From Actinomadura oligospora ATCC 43269 (GTDB taxonomy: Bacteria; Actinomycetota; Actinomycetes; Streptosporangiales; Streptosporangiaceae): a stretch of 64,000 nucleotides of DNA. The translations under genes and the position numbers were made by a program. How positions within the stretch are numbered: the first letter of the stretch is position 1; the number at the start of each line of letters is the position of its first letter. The stretch spans positions 310,001 through 374,000 of the forward strand of contig NZ_JADG01000010.1 of NCBI RefSeq assembly GCF_000518265.1, given 5' to 3'. Below are positions 1 to 8,504 of this stretch, in pieces. Below the pieces are notes generated by a model that saw only the letters and a list, made by a program, of their open reading frames with translations, made no database searches and had not been told where the DNA came from.

Positions 1-1
1 G

Positions 2-664
2 CGGACGATTCGGCTGCGCGGGCTCAACCAGTTCGCGTTGCCGGTCGGCGGCGTTGGCCTCTACACGCCCGCGTGGGGTCCGGCCTCGCGCGCCCGCGCG
101 TTCTGCGGGAACGACCTGGCCCGCAACGCGCCCTGCACTCTTGACACCGCCGCCGTTCTGGTTCGCGACGGCAAGGTGGCGGGGACGGCCGATCCCGGCG
201 GCCAGCTGCCGTCCGGGACGAGCCTGTTGCTCGGCCGTGAGGCAGGAGCGGCCGAGTTGCGGACGTTCCGTCCCGGTCAGAAGGTGCGGATCTCGTCCGC
301 GTTGTCCGGATCGGTTCGGTTCCGTGATGCGCTGGGTGGGCTGCCGCTGCTGCGTGGGGGCGAGCCGCTACCGGGTCTGGACGCGCGCTTCCGCAGCCCT
401 CGCACCGCCGTCGGTCTCGCGCCGGATGGGCGCCGGATGTATGTGGTGGTGCTGGACGGACGGCGCGAGACCGGCTCCGGGGAAACGGCGGCGGGCCTGG
501 CCGCGATGATGCTCCGGCTCGGGGCCCGCGACGCGGTGCTCCTGGACGGCGGTGGATCGTCCACCCTGGCCGTCCGCATGCCGGGCAAGCCCACCGCCAC
601 CGTCCGCAACACCCCGTCGGACGGCCACGAACGCGCCGTCCCGAACGGCCTCGCCATCTACTAG
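2..664 (+). CDS. phosphodiester glycosidase family (NAGPA-like) protein, 5' truncated
   Basis: The reading frame is already open at the window edge, so the N-terminus lies outside. The visible 220 residues look like the C-terminal part of a NAGPA/DUF2233 (phosphodiester glycosidase) domain: a GLYTPAWG motif near the left edge, then a C-terminal block with RTAVGLAPDG, a conserved LDGGGSSTL motif and a closing SDGHERAVPNGL segment. In characterised members this domain removes GlcNAc from phosphodiesters; in actinobacteria it is usually an exported cell-surface or exopolysaccharide protein of unknown substrate. The family call is from motif recognition; substrate and localisation are not visible. 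No operon partner is seen downstream, where about 200 bases precede the next start. Confidence 0.75.
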   Translation, partial: RTIRLRGLNQFALPVGGVGLYTPAWGPASRARAFCGNDLARNAPCTLDTAAVLVRDGKVAGTADPGGQLPSGTSLLLGREAGAAELRTFRPGQKVRISSALSGSVRFRDALGGLPLLRGGEPLPGLDARFRSPRTAVGLAPDGRRMYVVVLDGRRETGSGETAAGLAAMMLRLGARDAVLLDGGGSSTLAVRMPGKPTATVRNTPSDGHERAVPNGLAIY

Positions 665-868
665 GCGCCGCTGGGCGCGAGCGTCGCCGGCGACGTGCCC
701 GGCCCTCGGGGCCGTTCGGCGACGCGAGTGTCGCGTTGGGCGCGCGCCTGGCCAAGGTCGTCGCAGGGCGGGGTGTGGCGGGTTTTCGCGGTCATGGGGC
801 GGGGAACTTCGGGGTCGGCACAGTGTGTAGTCGATCGAATTCCGAGCGTCGGCTCCTGGGAGGGCTCC

Positions 869-1213
869 ATGAAACCTGCTTCGATCATCCTGGCCGCCGG
901 CCTTGCCGCGGGCTCGCCCGCCGTGAGCGCGGTGGCCGCCTCGTCCGCGCTGGCCGCCTCGTCCGGCGGGGGCGTCGCGGTCCGCTCGGCGAGCTACGAG
1001 TGCACGGCCCTCAGCACGCCGTTCAATGAGCCGGACAAGACGGTCGGCCGGCATTGCGCGGCACTGGAGGGTTCGCCGACGTCGGGTCGCCACGAGGGGC
1101 GGGTCAGGATCGCCGTCCCCACCCTCGGGGCCGCGGACTGCTCGTCGTACGACCTCCACGACTATCCGGAGCAGATCACCGCAACGCGCTGCACGTACGA
1201 GGTCTCCATCTGA
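869..1213 (+). CDS. small secreted protein, unknown function
   Basis: A 114-residue protein. The start is the ATG preceded by GGGAGGGCTCC, a good ribosome binding site; a longer reading of the frame to 695 lacks one. The N-terminus has one Lys and a long Ala/Gly/Leu stretch ending near AASSALAAS, consistent with a Sec signal peptide. The mature part holds three Cys residues and polar sequence with no domain I recognise. It stands alone between the glycosidase-like gene and the SGNH operon. It is probably exported; nothing more can be said from sequence. Confidence 0.65.
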   Translation: MKPASIILAAGLAAGSPAVSAVAASSALAASSGGGVAVRSASYECTALSTPFNEPDKTVGRHCAALEGSPTSGRHEGRVRIAVPTLGAADCSSYDLHDYPEQITATRCTYEVSI

Positions 1214-1315
1214 CGCGCCGGACATATCTCCCCGCCGGACGCCGCAGCCCGGCGGGGAGCCCGCACCTCGGACGCGGCGTGATGCCTGCCGCGTGCGCGC
1301 CCCTCGGGGCAGGGC

Positions 1316-1350
1316 TTGCCAAAAAAGTGCGAACGATCGTACGTTTTGTT
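1316..1350 (+). promoter_or_regulatory. promoter with overlapping palindromic operator
   Basis: A -35-like TTGCCA (1316-1321) and a -10-like TACGTT (1340-1345) are 18 bp apart. The -10 ends 7 bases before the GTG at 1353 and there is no Shine-Dalgarno, so the transcript may be leaderless. The palindrome CGAACGATCGTACG (1330-1343; perfect core ACGATCGT) covers the spacer and -10. That placement suits a TetR-type repressor, but no such regulator gene is in the window. Confidence 0.45.
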
Positions 1351-1352
1351 TC

Positions 1353-2057
1353 GTGAGAACGCCTCCCCTTCCCCGCTCCGAAGCGGACGATCCCTGGTGC
1401 CTGTCCTCCGATCAGGCCGCCGACCTGCTCGAACGCGCTCCCTGGCGGAGCTTCGCCACCCTCGGTGACAGCCTGTCGGCCGGAACCGGCGACCCCCGGC
1501 CCGGGTACGGCGGGCTCGGCTGGCCCGAGCGCGTCGCGAACGTCCTGCGACGCGTCCACCCCGACCTGGCCTACCTGAACGTCGCCGAGGTCGGCGCGAC
1601 CACCTCCCGGACCCTGCGCACGCAGATGGACCGGCTCGCCGACGTCGAACCGGACCTGGTCCATGTCCCTTCCGGCGCGAACGACCTGTTCCGCGCCGAC
1701 CCCGACTTCACCGGCATCGCCGCCGCGCTGGGCGAGGTGTTCCGGCGCGCCGCGGCGACCGGGGCGCAGCTGACGGTGTTCACCCTCGGACGGGCGTTCG
1801 TCGTGCCGCGCTTCCCCGACTGGACCGACCGGGTGCGCCGGGTCAACGACATCGTCCGCGACCTGGCGGAACGGCACGGCGCGGTCCTGGTCGACATGTG
1901 GGACCACCCCGTCAACGACCGTCCGGACCTGCTCAGCGCGGACGGCATCCACTTCGCCGCCCCCGGCCAGGCGGTCATGGCCGCCGAGGTCGTCAAGGGC
2001 CTCGCCCACCTGCTCGACGGCGCACGAGGCGCGGTGGACGGCGGGGTGCGGCGGTGA
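1353..2057 (+). CDS. SGNH/GDSL hydrolase
   Basis: A 234-residue predicted esterase/lipase of the SGNH superfamily. It has block I LGDSLSAGTGD with the nucleophilic Ser, block III GANDLF, and the C-terminal DGIHF carrying the catalytic Asp and His. No signal peptide is evident, so it is probably cytoplasmic. The GTG at 1353 is chosen because the frame upstream is not protein-like and a -10 element lies just ahead of it. The stop overlaps the next start as GTGA, so hydrolase and exporter are translationally coupled. The pair may detoxify and export a compound; that role is inference. Confidence 0.8.
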   Translation: MRTPPLPRSEADDPWCLSSDQAADLLERAPWRSFATLGDSLSAGTGDPRPGYGGLGWPERVANVLRRVHPDLAYLNVAEVGATTSRTLRTQMDRLADVEPDLVHVPSGANDLFRADPDFTGIAAALGEVFRRAAATGAQLTVFTLGRAFVVPRFPDWTDRVRRVNDIVRDLAERHGAVLVDMWDHPVNDRPDLLSADGIHFAAPGQAVMAAEVVKGLAHLLDGARGAVDGGVRR

Positions 2058-3514
2058 GTGCGGTGACGACGCCGTGGCGTGCGGTCGCGGTCGTGCTGGC
2101 GGGCGCGTTCATGGCGGTGCTCGACGCGTTCATCGTCATCGTCGCCGGTCCCTCGATCCAGGCGGACCTGCACATCGGTGACGGGGCGCTGCAATGGGTC
2201 CTCGCCGGGTACCAGCTGACCTACGCCGTCCTGCTCATCACCGGCGGACGGCTCGGCGACCTGCACGGACGCCGCCGGGTCTTCCTCATCGGCATGGGCG
2301 CCTTCACCCTCTCCTCGGTGGTGTGCGCCATGGCGGACGGCGCGGCCACGCTCATCGCGGCGCGGCTCGTCCAGGGGCTCGGGGCGGCGCTGATGCTGCC
2401 CCAGGTCTACGCCTCCCTGACCGTCCTGGTCCCGGACCGCGACCGGCACCGCGCCTTCGGGGTGCTCGGCATGGTGCTCGGGCTCGCCGCCGTCGCGGGC
2501 CAGGTCGTCGGCGGGCTGCTGATCGGGTCGGACGTGCTGAGCTCCGGCTGGCGCTCGGTGTTCTGGATCAACGTGCCGATCGGGCTGGTCATGATGGGCC
2601 TCGCCGTCCGGTGGCTGCCGGAGTCCACCGCGCCGCGGGCGCGCCGCCTCGACCTGCCCGGCGTGGCCCTGCTGAGCGCCACCCTGGCGCTGGTGGCGTT
2701 CCCGCTGATCCAGGGACGGCAGGCGGGCTGGCCGGGCTGGGTCTGGGTGTGCCTCGCCGCGAGCCTGCCGGTCCTCGGAGCCTTCGTCGTCCTCGAACGC
2801 CGGATCGCCGCGCGCGGCGGCGACCCGCTGGTCCGCATCGGACTGTTCCGCACCCGGTCGTTCTCCGTCGGGCTCGTCCTGGTCCTGCTGCTCTACACGG
2901 TGGTGACGTCCTACTACCTCGTCCTGTCGGTGTCGCTGCAGGACGGGCTGGGCATGTCGGCGCTCGGCGCGGGCCTGGTCTACACGCCGTCGGCCGTGGC
3001 CTTCTTCCTGTTCAGCCTGCTCGCGAGCCGTCTGGTCCCCGTCCACGGGAACCGGGTGCTGAAGGTCGGGGCGATCGTCCTCACGCTCGGCTACGCCGCC
3101 ACCGCCGTCCTGCTGCTCGGCGGCGCGCCCTTCACGCCGGCGGTGGTCATCCCGACGCTCGTGCTGCAGAGCGCGGGCGGCGGGCTGGTCATCACGCCGT
3201 CGCTCAACACGGTGCTGAGCCGGATCTCCCCGGACGACGCCGGAGTGGCCTCGGGAGCGCTCTCGACCGTCCAGCAGATCGGAGGCGCGCTCGGCGTCGC
3301 GGTCATCGGCGCGGTGTTCTTCGCCGCCTTCGACCCCGCCACCCACGGACGCGCGAACGCCGCCGGACACGCCCTGGCGGCGGCGTCCCTGGCCACCTGC
3401 GCCGTCGGCGCGGCCGCGACGCTCCTGGTGTTCCTGCTGCGCGGATCGTCCCGGACGGCGAAGGCGCCGCGTCCCGCGCAGGCGTCCGAGCCCGTCCCGG
3501 CTCAGAAGCCGTGA
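2054..3514 (+). CDS. MFS transporter, DHA2 (14-TM) drug exporter family
   Basis: A 486-residue membrane protein starting at the GTG that overlaps the hydrolase stop. Hydrophobic helices run throughout. The early motif DAFIVIVAGPSIQ, the loop motif GGRLGDLHGRRR (MFS motif A) and the overall length match the DHA2/EmrB-QacA group of proton-driven drug exporters. The C-terminal tail is short, basic and Pro-rich. It forms a two-gene operon with the SGNH hydrolase under the palindromic promoter. The exported substrate cannot be read from sequence; one possibility is a metabolite of the adjacent P450/methyltransferase pathway. Confidence 0.85.
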   Translation: MSAVTTPWRAVAVVLAGAFMAVLDAFIVIVAGPSIQADLHIGDGALQWVLAGYQLTYAVLLITGGRLGDLHGRRRVFLIGMGAFTLSSVVCAMADGAATLIAARLVQGLGAALMLPQVYASLTVLVPDRDRHRAFGVLGMVLGLAAVAGQVVGGLLIGSDVLSSGWRSVFWINVPIGLVMMGLAVRWLPESTAPRARRLDLPGVALLSATLALVAFPLIQGRQAGWPGWVWVCLAASLPVLGAFVVLERRIAARGGDPLVRIGLFRTRSFSVGLVLVLLLYTVVTSYYLVLSVSLQDGLGMSALGAGLVYTPSAVAFFLFSLLASRLVPVHGNRVLKVGAIVLTLGYAATAVLLLGGAPFTPAVVIPTLVLQSAGGGLVITPSLNTVLSRISPDDAGVASGALSTVQQIGGALGVAVIGAVFFAAFDPATHGRANAAGHALAAASLATCAVGAAATLLVFLLRGSSRTAKAPRPAQASEPVPAQKP

Positions 3515-3518
3515 CGAA

Positions 3519-3559
3519 GCGGGCCGCACGACCGGTCAGAGCCTGGTCGTGCGGCCCGC
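3519..3559. terminator. bidirectional hairpin terminator
   Basis: A perfect 15-bp stem (arms 3519-3533 and 3545-3559) with an 11-base loop lies between the convergent MFS exporter and O-methyltransferase genes. There is no clear T-run, as is common in GC-rich actinobacteria. Confidence 0.75.
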
Positions 3560-3562
3560 CCG

Positions 3563-4615
3563 TCACTCGGGTCTCGCCAGTTCGATGATGTGCAGCGGCG
3601 GTGCCTCGTGGACGGTCCTGACCGCCAGCCCGGCGTTGCCCGCGAGGCGGGCGATGCCCTCGGGGGTGCGTTCACGTCCTCCGAACCAGGCCAGCATCCG
3701 CAGGTTCATGCCGCTGCTGGGGCCGTCGGGGCCGGACCCGATCTCGACCACGAACACCGATCCGTCCGGGCCCGCGGCGTCGGAGCAGTGGCACAGGATC
3801 GTCGTGGCGGCCTCGTCGTCCCAGTCGTGAAGGACGTGGCTGAGGATGTAGCCGTCGGCACCGGCGGGCAGCGGATCGAAGAAGCTGCCGACGGTGACCT
3901 CGGCGCGATCGGCGAGGCCGCGGGCGGCCAGGGCGGCGCGGGCGGTGGCCGCGGGGCCGGGTTGTTCGAGGACGGTGACCCGCAGCCGGGGGTGGCTCGT
4001 CAACAGGGCGGCGGCCAGAGTGCCGTCGCCGCCGCCGACGTCGATCACATGGTCCAGGCCCGCCCAGACGGAGCTGGAGGCGACGGCGGGCGCGATGGTG
4101 GCGGTCTTGAACCCGATGAACGCGTCGAACGACGCCGCGAGCGAGGGGGAGTCGACCAGGTCGTCCCACAACGTCCGCCCGTAGTGGTGAGGGTAGGCGG
4201 CCAGGCCGGTGCGGACGGTCTGGAGCAGGGCCGCGAAGGAGAGTTCGGCGCGGCCGATCGCGCCCTCGATGTCCAGGGCGTCGCGCATGCGCTCGGGGTG
4301 CTCGTCGCGGAGCTGGTCTCCCAGGTGCGTGAGGCGGTAGCGGTCCTCGGCGTCACGGGTGAGGACACCGGCCGTCACCAGGTGGCGCATGGTGACGTCG
4401 AGGGCGTCCGGATCGGCGTCGACGACCTTGGCGAGTTCGGTGGTCGTGTGGACGCCGCAGGCGACATGGTCGGCCAGCCGCAGGGTCGCGGCGACCCGGA
4501 TCGCCATGGGGATCGTCAGATCCGCCAACGGCCGGATGTGCGAGGGACTCGGGTCTCGTTCAGCCATCTCTCGGGTCTCCATCGGCGGACTGATGCCTTC
4601 GGGCCTGGCGCTCAT
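3563..4615 (-). CDS. SAM-dependent O-methyltransferase (Methyltransf_2 type)
   Basis: A 350-residue class I methyltransferase. The N-terminal half is a winged-helix dimerisation region (HIRPLADLTIPMAIRVAATL, then DALDVTMRHLVTAGVL). The C-terminal half carries the SAM-binding motif DVGGGDGTLAAALL and the HVLHDWDDEAA motif with the catalytic His typical of small-molecule O-methyltransferases. The start is the ATG that overlaps the P450 stop as ATGA. It is the last gene of the FAD-oxidoreductase/P450/methyltransferase operon, so it probably methylates a hydroxyl installed by the P450. The substrate is unknown. Confidence 0.85.
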   Translation of the reverse strand: MSARPEGISPPMETREMAERDPSPSHIRPLADLTIPMAIRVAATLRLADHVACGVHTTTELAKVVDADPDALDVTMRHLVTAGVLTRDAEDRYRLTHLGDQLRDEHPERMRDALDIEGAIGRAELSFAALLQTVRTGLAAYPHHYGRTLWDDLVDSPSLAASFDAFIGFKTATIAPAVASSSVWAGLDHVIDVGGGDGTLAAALLTSHPRLRVTVLEQPGPAATARAALAARGLADRAEVTVGSFFDPLPAGADGYILSHVLHDWDDEAATTILCHCSDAAGPDGSVFVVEIGSGPDGPSSGMNLRMLAWFGGRERTPEGIARLAGNAGLAVRTVHEAPPLHIIELARPE

Positions 4616-5850
4616 GTCCGCGGGGAACGCGGGCCGAGCAGGACCGGCAGGGTGCGGACGCTGTTGCTCAGGGCGGTGGTGAGGGGCGGGAGCGTGTCGG
4701 GCGGCGTGGCCAGGGCCAGGTCGGGGAAGGCGGTGAACAGGGCCTGGACGGCGACCTCCGCCTCCACCCGGGACAGGGCGGCGCCGAGGCAGAAGTGCTC
4801 GCCGTGCCCGAAGGACAGGTGCTCGGCCGCGGGGTCGGACAGGCGGAACCGGTCCGCCCGGCGGCCGTAGTGGGCGGGGTCGCGTCCGGCGGCGGCGTAG
4901 CAGATCAGCACCGCGTCGCCCGCGGCGAGACGGACGCCCTCGATCTCGACGTCGCGGACGGCGTAACGCATGGGGAAGTAGGCGACGGGGGACTGCCAGC
5001 GCAGCGTCTCCTCGACCGCCGCGCTCCACGGCATGGTCCCGCTGAGCAGGATCGCGAGCTGGTCGGGGTGGGCGAGCAGGGCGCGGACGGTGTTGCTGAT
5101 CAGGTTGATGGTGGTCTCGTGCCCGGAGATGAACAGGGTCATCACCATGTCGTGCAGCTCCGGCTCGCTCAGCCGGTCGCCGTCCTCGTCGCGCACGTTG
5201 ATGAGCGCGGTGGTCAGGTCGTCGCCGGGCTCGGTGCGGCGCAGCGCGATCACGTCGGCGAACATCGCGTGGAGCGTCCTCATCCGGACGGCGGCGTAGC
5301 CCGCCTCGTCGGTGCTGCGGACGAGCGAGTCGGTGAGCCTGGTCCCGTCGGTGTGCCAGGCGCGCGGCACGCCCATGAGCTCGCAGATGATGTCGCGGGG
5401 CAGCGGGTAGCAGTAGTGGCGGCGCAGGTCGACCGGGCCGGGCCCGTGGACGGCCAGGGCGTCGAGCAGCTCGCCCGCGACCTCGGCGACGCGCGGACGC
5501 AGCCGGTGCACGTGCCGGGCGGTGAAGGTCCGGCTCACCATGCGGCGCAGCCGCCGGTGCTCCTCGCCCTCCTTGGCGATCATGGACTGGGCGGTGATGA
5601 TGTTGTTCAGCGGCCAGTCGGCGGGGACGGCGCCCTCGGCCCAGTCGGCCCAGTGGCGCAGCTCCTTGGACAGGTCCGGGTGGGTGAGGACGGTCAGGAC
5701 GGTGTCGTGGCGGGTGGCGGCCCAGGCGCGCACGCCTCCGGGCAGCTCGACCCGGACGAGGGGTCCGGCGCGGCGGAGCCGTTCGTTCTGGGCGTGCACG
5801 TCACGCATCTGGGCGTCGATGGTGATCACGTCAGGAGCCGGGGCGTCCAT
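4612..5850 (-). CDS. cytochrome P450
   Basis: A 412-residue soluble bacterial P450. The I-helix oxygen-activation motif is FISGHETTINL, the ExxR motif is EETLRW, and the haem-binding loop is FGHGEHFCLGAAL with the thiolate Cys near residue 350. No membrane anchor or fused redox partner is present, and no ferredoxin gene is adjacent. The ATG directly abuts the upstream oxidoreductase stop, and the 3' end overlaps the methyltransferase start, so the three genes form a tight operon. The likely job is hydroxylation or oxidative coupling of a small metabolite before methylation. Confidence 0.9.
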   Translation of the reverse strand: MDAPAPDVITIDAQMRDVHAQNERLRRAGPLVRVELPGGVRAWAATRHDTVLTVLTHPDLSKELRHWADWAEGAVPADWPLNNIITAQSMIAKEGEEHRRLRRMVSRTFTARHVHRLRPRVAEVAGELLDALAVHGPGPVDLRRHYCYPLPRDIICELMGVPRAWHTDGTRLTDSLVRSTDEAGYAAVRMRTLHAMFADVIALRRTEPGDDLTTALINVRDEDGDRLSEPELHDMVMTLFISGHETTINLISNTVRALLAHPDQLAILLSGTMPWSAAVEETLRWQSPVAYFPMRYAVRDVEIEGVRLAAGDAVLICYAAAGRDPAHYGRRADRFRLSDPAAEHLSFGHGEHFCLGAALSRVEAEVAVQALFTAFPDLALATPPDTLPPLTTALSNSVRTLPVLLGPRSPRT

Positions 5851-6960
5851 TCACAAGCCCTTTCTCGATCGGGCCGGTCGGTTCGGGTCGGGTTCGCGGG
5901 CGGCCGTGGGGCCGTCCGCGCCGATGCCGAAGGCGGTCAGGTCGTCACCGCGGTACAGGGCGCGGACCAGCTCGCCGGCCGCCGGGGCCTGACACAGCCC
6001 GTGGCCGGAGAACCCCGTGGCGTGCAGGAACGGCGTGACCCCCGGACGGCGTCCCAGCGAGGCCATGCGGTTCGGGCTGGCGTCCTTGGGACCGGTCACC
6101 GCGGTGTGCAGGCCGGTGAGGTCCACGCTCGGGTAGGTGCGTGCCAGCTGGGCGGTGGCCTGGTCCAGCCACTCCCGCCGGTCGGGACCGGGGGAGCCCA
6201 TGCCGATCAGCAGTCCCTCGCCCCTTCTGCGGATCAGCAGGCGGCTCGCGGCGTGCAGGGTGACCGGGATGTCGGGCAGGGCCGGGAGCGGCCCCGTGCC
6301 GAGCAGCTCCTGCACGGAGGGCTCGGCCAGCGGCGCCTCGACGCCCGCCGCGGCGGTGATCCAGGACGACCACGGGCCCGCCGCGCACACGATCGCGTCC
6401 GTGGTGACGCCCCCGTTCGGAGTGGCGACGACCCCGGCGTCCAGGTCGATGCCGATGGCCGGGCGTCCGGTGTGCAGGCGGGCGCCCGCCCGCCGCGCCG
6501 CCTGCTCGAAGCCGACCACGATCCGCCGGGTGTCGCTGATGTAGGCGTCGGGCGACCAGGCCGCCGCCAGCAGGGACGGCTCGTCGACCAGCGGGTTGCG
6601 CCGCAGGGCCTCGTCCGCGGTGATCAGCTCCACCCGCACCCCGGCGGCGTGCTGCTCGGCGAGCTCGGCCTCGAACGCCTCGACCTGCTCGGGCTCGGTG
6701 AACAGCACCAGGTACCCGACCTGGTGCAGCGGCACGCCGCGGCGGCGGTAGGCCGCCAGGCTCCGGACGGCAAGCCGCGATCCCTCCGGGTCGCCGCCGA
6801 AGTAGGTGCGGACGACGTCGGCGGTGGCGCGTGAGGCTCCCGACCCCAGCGCACCGCGTTCCAGCAGGACCGTGTCGCACCCGTCCTCGGCCAGGTGCGC
6901 GGCGATCGACAGCCCGATCATCCCGCCGCCGATGACCACCACCTCGGCCCGGTCGCTCAT
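5851..6960 (-). CDS. FAD-dependent oxidoreductase, DAO/opine-oxidase-like family
   Basis: A 369-residue flavoprotein of the DAO fold, which includes D-amino-acid, glycine, sarcosine and opine oxidases. The N-terminal dinucleotide-binding motif is VVIGGGMIGLSIAAHLAE, followed by LLERGALGSGAS; the C-terminal FAD motif is TGFSGHGLCQAPAAGE. It starts at an ATG with GGTGGAGGCGGC just upstream. The family oxidises C-N bonds of amines and amino acids. Beside a cucumopine-synthase-like protein it could oxidise a cyclic amine or opine-like intermediate; that substrate idea is inference. It is first or second gene of a P450/methyltransferase operon. Confidence 0.8.
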   Translation of the reverse strand: MSDRAEVVVIGGGMIGLSIAAHLAEDGCDTVLLERGALGSGASRATADVVRTYFGGDPEGSRLAVRSLAAYRRRGVPLHQVGYLVLFTEPEQVEAFEAELAEQHAAGVRVELITADEALRRNPLVDEPSLLAAAWSPDAYISDTRRIVVGFEQAARRAGARLHTGRPAIGIDLDAGVVATPNGGVTTDAIVCAAGPWSSWITAAAGVEAPLAEPSVQELLGTGPLPALPDIPVTLHAASRLLIRRRGEGLLIGMGSPGPDRREWLDQATAQLARTYPSVDLTGLHTAVTGPKDASPNRMASLGRRPGVTPFLHATGFSGHGLCQAPAAGELVRALYRGDDLTAFGIGADGPTAAREPDPNRPARSRKGL

Positions 6961-7127
6961 GCCGCCTCCACCCGCCGGTGCCGCCGGATCCAGGGGGCCG
7001 GGCCGCGCGGACTCCGAAGGGCCCGCCCGCTTCCCGCCGTGCCGGAGGCGACGCGGCGACCGTCAAAGCCCGTCGCCGCGCTCTCCACGGTCGCGGCGGC
7101 CGGGCCGTTCAGTGCTGGATCCGCCAT
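6957..7127 (-). CDS. small ORF coupled to the oxidoreductase, unknown
   Basis: A 56-residue frame opening at the ATG at 7127 and ending in TGA that overlaps the oxidoreductase ATG as ATGA, the same coupling used by real gene pairs here. The product begins MADPALNGP, is Gly/Ala/Arg-rich, and ends in a basic RRHRRVEAA tail. The nearest purine-rich stretch (GAGGGCG) lies 10 or more bases upstream, so initiation is not convincing. It could be a small protein, a coupling leader, or chance. I do not recognise a family. Confidence 0.3.
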   Translation of the reverse strand: MADPALNGPAAATVESAATGFDGRRVASGTAGSGRALRSPRGPAPWIRRHRRVEAA

Positions 7128-7398
7128 CGCGGCATCACGCCCTCAAGGCTTGGAGTGGTGATTTCGATACGCACAGTAATTGAGCGGCGTCGGCGGCTGT
7201 ATTGCCGTCTCGCTGGTGGGGGCGGTCCTGCGGGTAAGGGAGATGTGCTCCCTCGGGGTCACTCTGTCTCCGTCCGGGGCCCTGGCGGGCTGTGTCGGAG
7301 CTGGACGCGCGACGCGCGAGCCTGGGGAATCGCTTCCGCCGAGCTCTGAACGGACCTCCGCGCGAATCAAAGTCCTGCCGTGATGACTGTCCGTAGCT

Positions 7399-7412
7399 TA
7401 TAGTCACTCGTC
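7399..7412 (+). promoter_or_regulatory. -10 element of a leaderless promoter
   Basis: TATAGT at 7399-7404 sits 8 bases before the GTG at 7413, with no Shine-Dalgarno between them. This is the usual spacing for leaderless actinobacterial mRNAs. The -35 region is weak. The rest of 7128-7398 is the shared divergent regulatory region, with a locally AT-richer patch near 7160-7180. Confidence 0.5.
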
Positions 7413-8504
7413 GTGAACAGACGCTTGACGCTCGAGTGGCCGACCCTTGGCCTGTCAGTGACCGCCGAACTGGACCAGCGCAACCCGGCCCTGGCCGACG
7501 CGCTGTGGGACGCCCTGCCCTACCGCAGCCTCCAGGGCCACGCCCTCGTGGCCGGACATCACCTGTTCCACGTCGCTCCGATCCACCAGCTGCTCCATCT
7601 GCGGGGCTCGCAGCGGGTGGACCGGAGGACGGCGCCGGACGGGACGATCTTCTGCTCGCGTCTCCAGCACCTGGGGATCAAATACGGTGACCTGACCGAG
7701 CCGATGCCGGCCACGCCGGTCGGGCAGGTCGCGGCCGGGGACGTGGAACGGCTCGCCCGGGTCGGGGCGGCGGTCTGGAGCGCGGTCTACCAGACCAAGG
7801 AACCGATCCCGGTGGAGGTCCGCCAGGCCGGAGAGGGCCCCTGGCGGCGGCCGGACGAGCAGGACAACGGGATCCCGCGCCTCCCCGCGTCGGACCCGCT
7901 GGTCGACGAGCTGATCGGCGACCTGCACACCGAGACCGACCGGATCTGGCTGCAGGCGCCCGCCGAACTGGTCGACCTGCACGCCGGGCTGATCGCCTCC
8001 GGCGCGGGCAGCTACGGGACGAAGCTGACCACCATGCTGTTCGTCAACGGCGAGACCCGGCCCCTCGGCTACAACGTCTACTCCGGGCTGGTGCAGGCGG
8101 CCCGTCAGGGGATGCCGCTGGACTCGCTGCGGCAGATGGCCCGCCTGTTCGGCGCCGTCCCCGCCGAGTTCCTCGCCTACTGCGGGCTGCAGCGCCTGGG
8201 CGACTTCACCGACCGGCTCATGGACTGCCTGCAGCACCTCGACCCCGGCCAGGACGGCGGTCGCGACGACTTCATCGCGCTCATGTCGCACATGGCGCTG
8301 TACATCAACTGCCTCGGCGGCTGGAACCTGCACCTGTTCCCCTGGCACCTCGACGACCAGCTGCGGTCGTCCGACCGGCAGGGCGTCGCCCTCGGCCAGG
8401 CGAACGACCAGCCGAGCGACCGCGCCGTGAGCGGTCGCACGGCAGGCCGTCGGAACGTCCCCCGGCAGGCCGGGGAACCGGCCGGTGAGGAGAGCCTCGG
8501 GTGA
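7413..8504 (+). CDS. cyclophilin-like / cucumopine-synthase-like protein, candidate Pictet-Spengler-type enzyme
   Basis: A 363-residue protein with a beta-rich N-terminal domain (about 1-90) whose pattern ELDQRNPALADALWDALPY ... LQGHALVAGHHLFH resembles the cyclophilin-like domain of cucumopine-synthase-type proteins. An alpha-helical region (about 155-315) follows, then a low-complexity tail. Cucumopine synthase condenses His with 2-oxoglutarate, and Pictet-Spenglerases such as StnK2 (streptonigrin) have been described from related actinobacterial proteins. Family placement is by eye and the reaction is inference. The gene is probably leaderless, diverges from the oxidase/P450/methyltransferase operon, and overlaps the ligase start as GTGA. 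An alternative is an uncharacterised cyclophilin-fold protein. Confidence 0.5.
   Translation: MNRRLTLEWPTLGLSVTAELDQRNPALADALWDALPYRSLQGHALVAGHHLFHVAPIHQLLHLRGSQRVDRRTAPDGTIFCSRLQHLGIKYGDLTEPMPATPVGQVAAGDVERLARVGAAVWSAVYQTKEPIPVEVRQAGEGPWRRPDEQDNGIPRLPASDPLVDELIGDLHTETDRIWLQAPAELVDLHAGLIASGAGSYGTKLTTMLFVNGETRPLGYNVYSGLVQAARQGMPLDSLRQMARLFGAVPAEFLAYCGLQRLGDFTDRLMDCLQHLDPGQDGGRDDFIALMSHMALYINCLGGWNLHLFPWHLDDQLRSSDRQGVALGQANDQPSDRAVSGRTAGRRNVPRQAGEPAGEESLG
8416..8438 (+). promoter_or_regulatory. 8-bp hairpin near the end of the cyclophilin-like gene
   Basis: GCGACCGC (8416-8423) pairs with GCGGTCGC (8431-8438) across a 7-base loop, inside the low-complexity 3' end of the gene. It is the first of several potential RNA hairpins spanning this gene junction. 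Confidence 0.35.
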
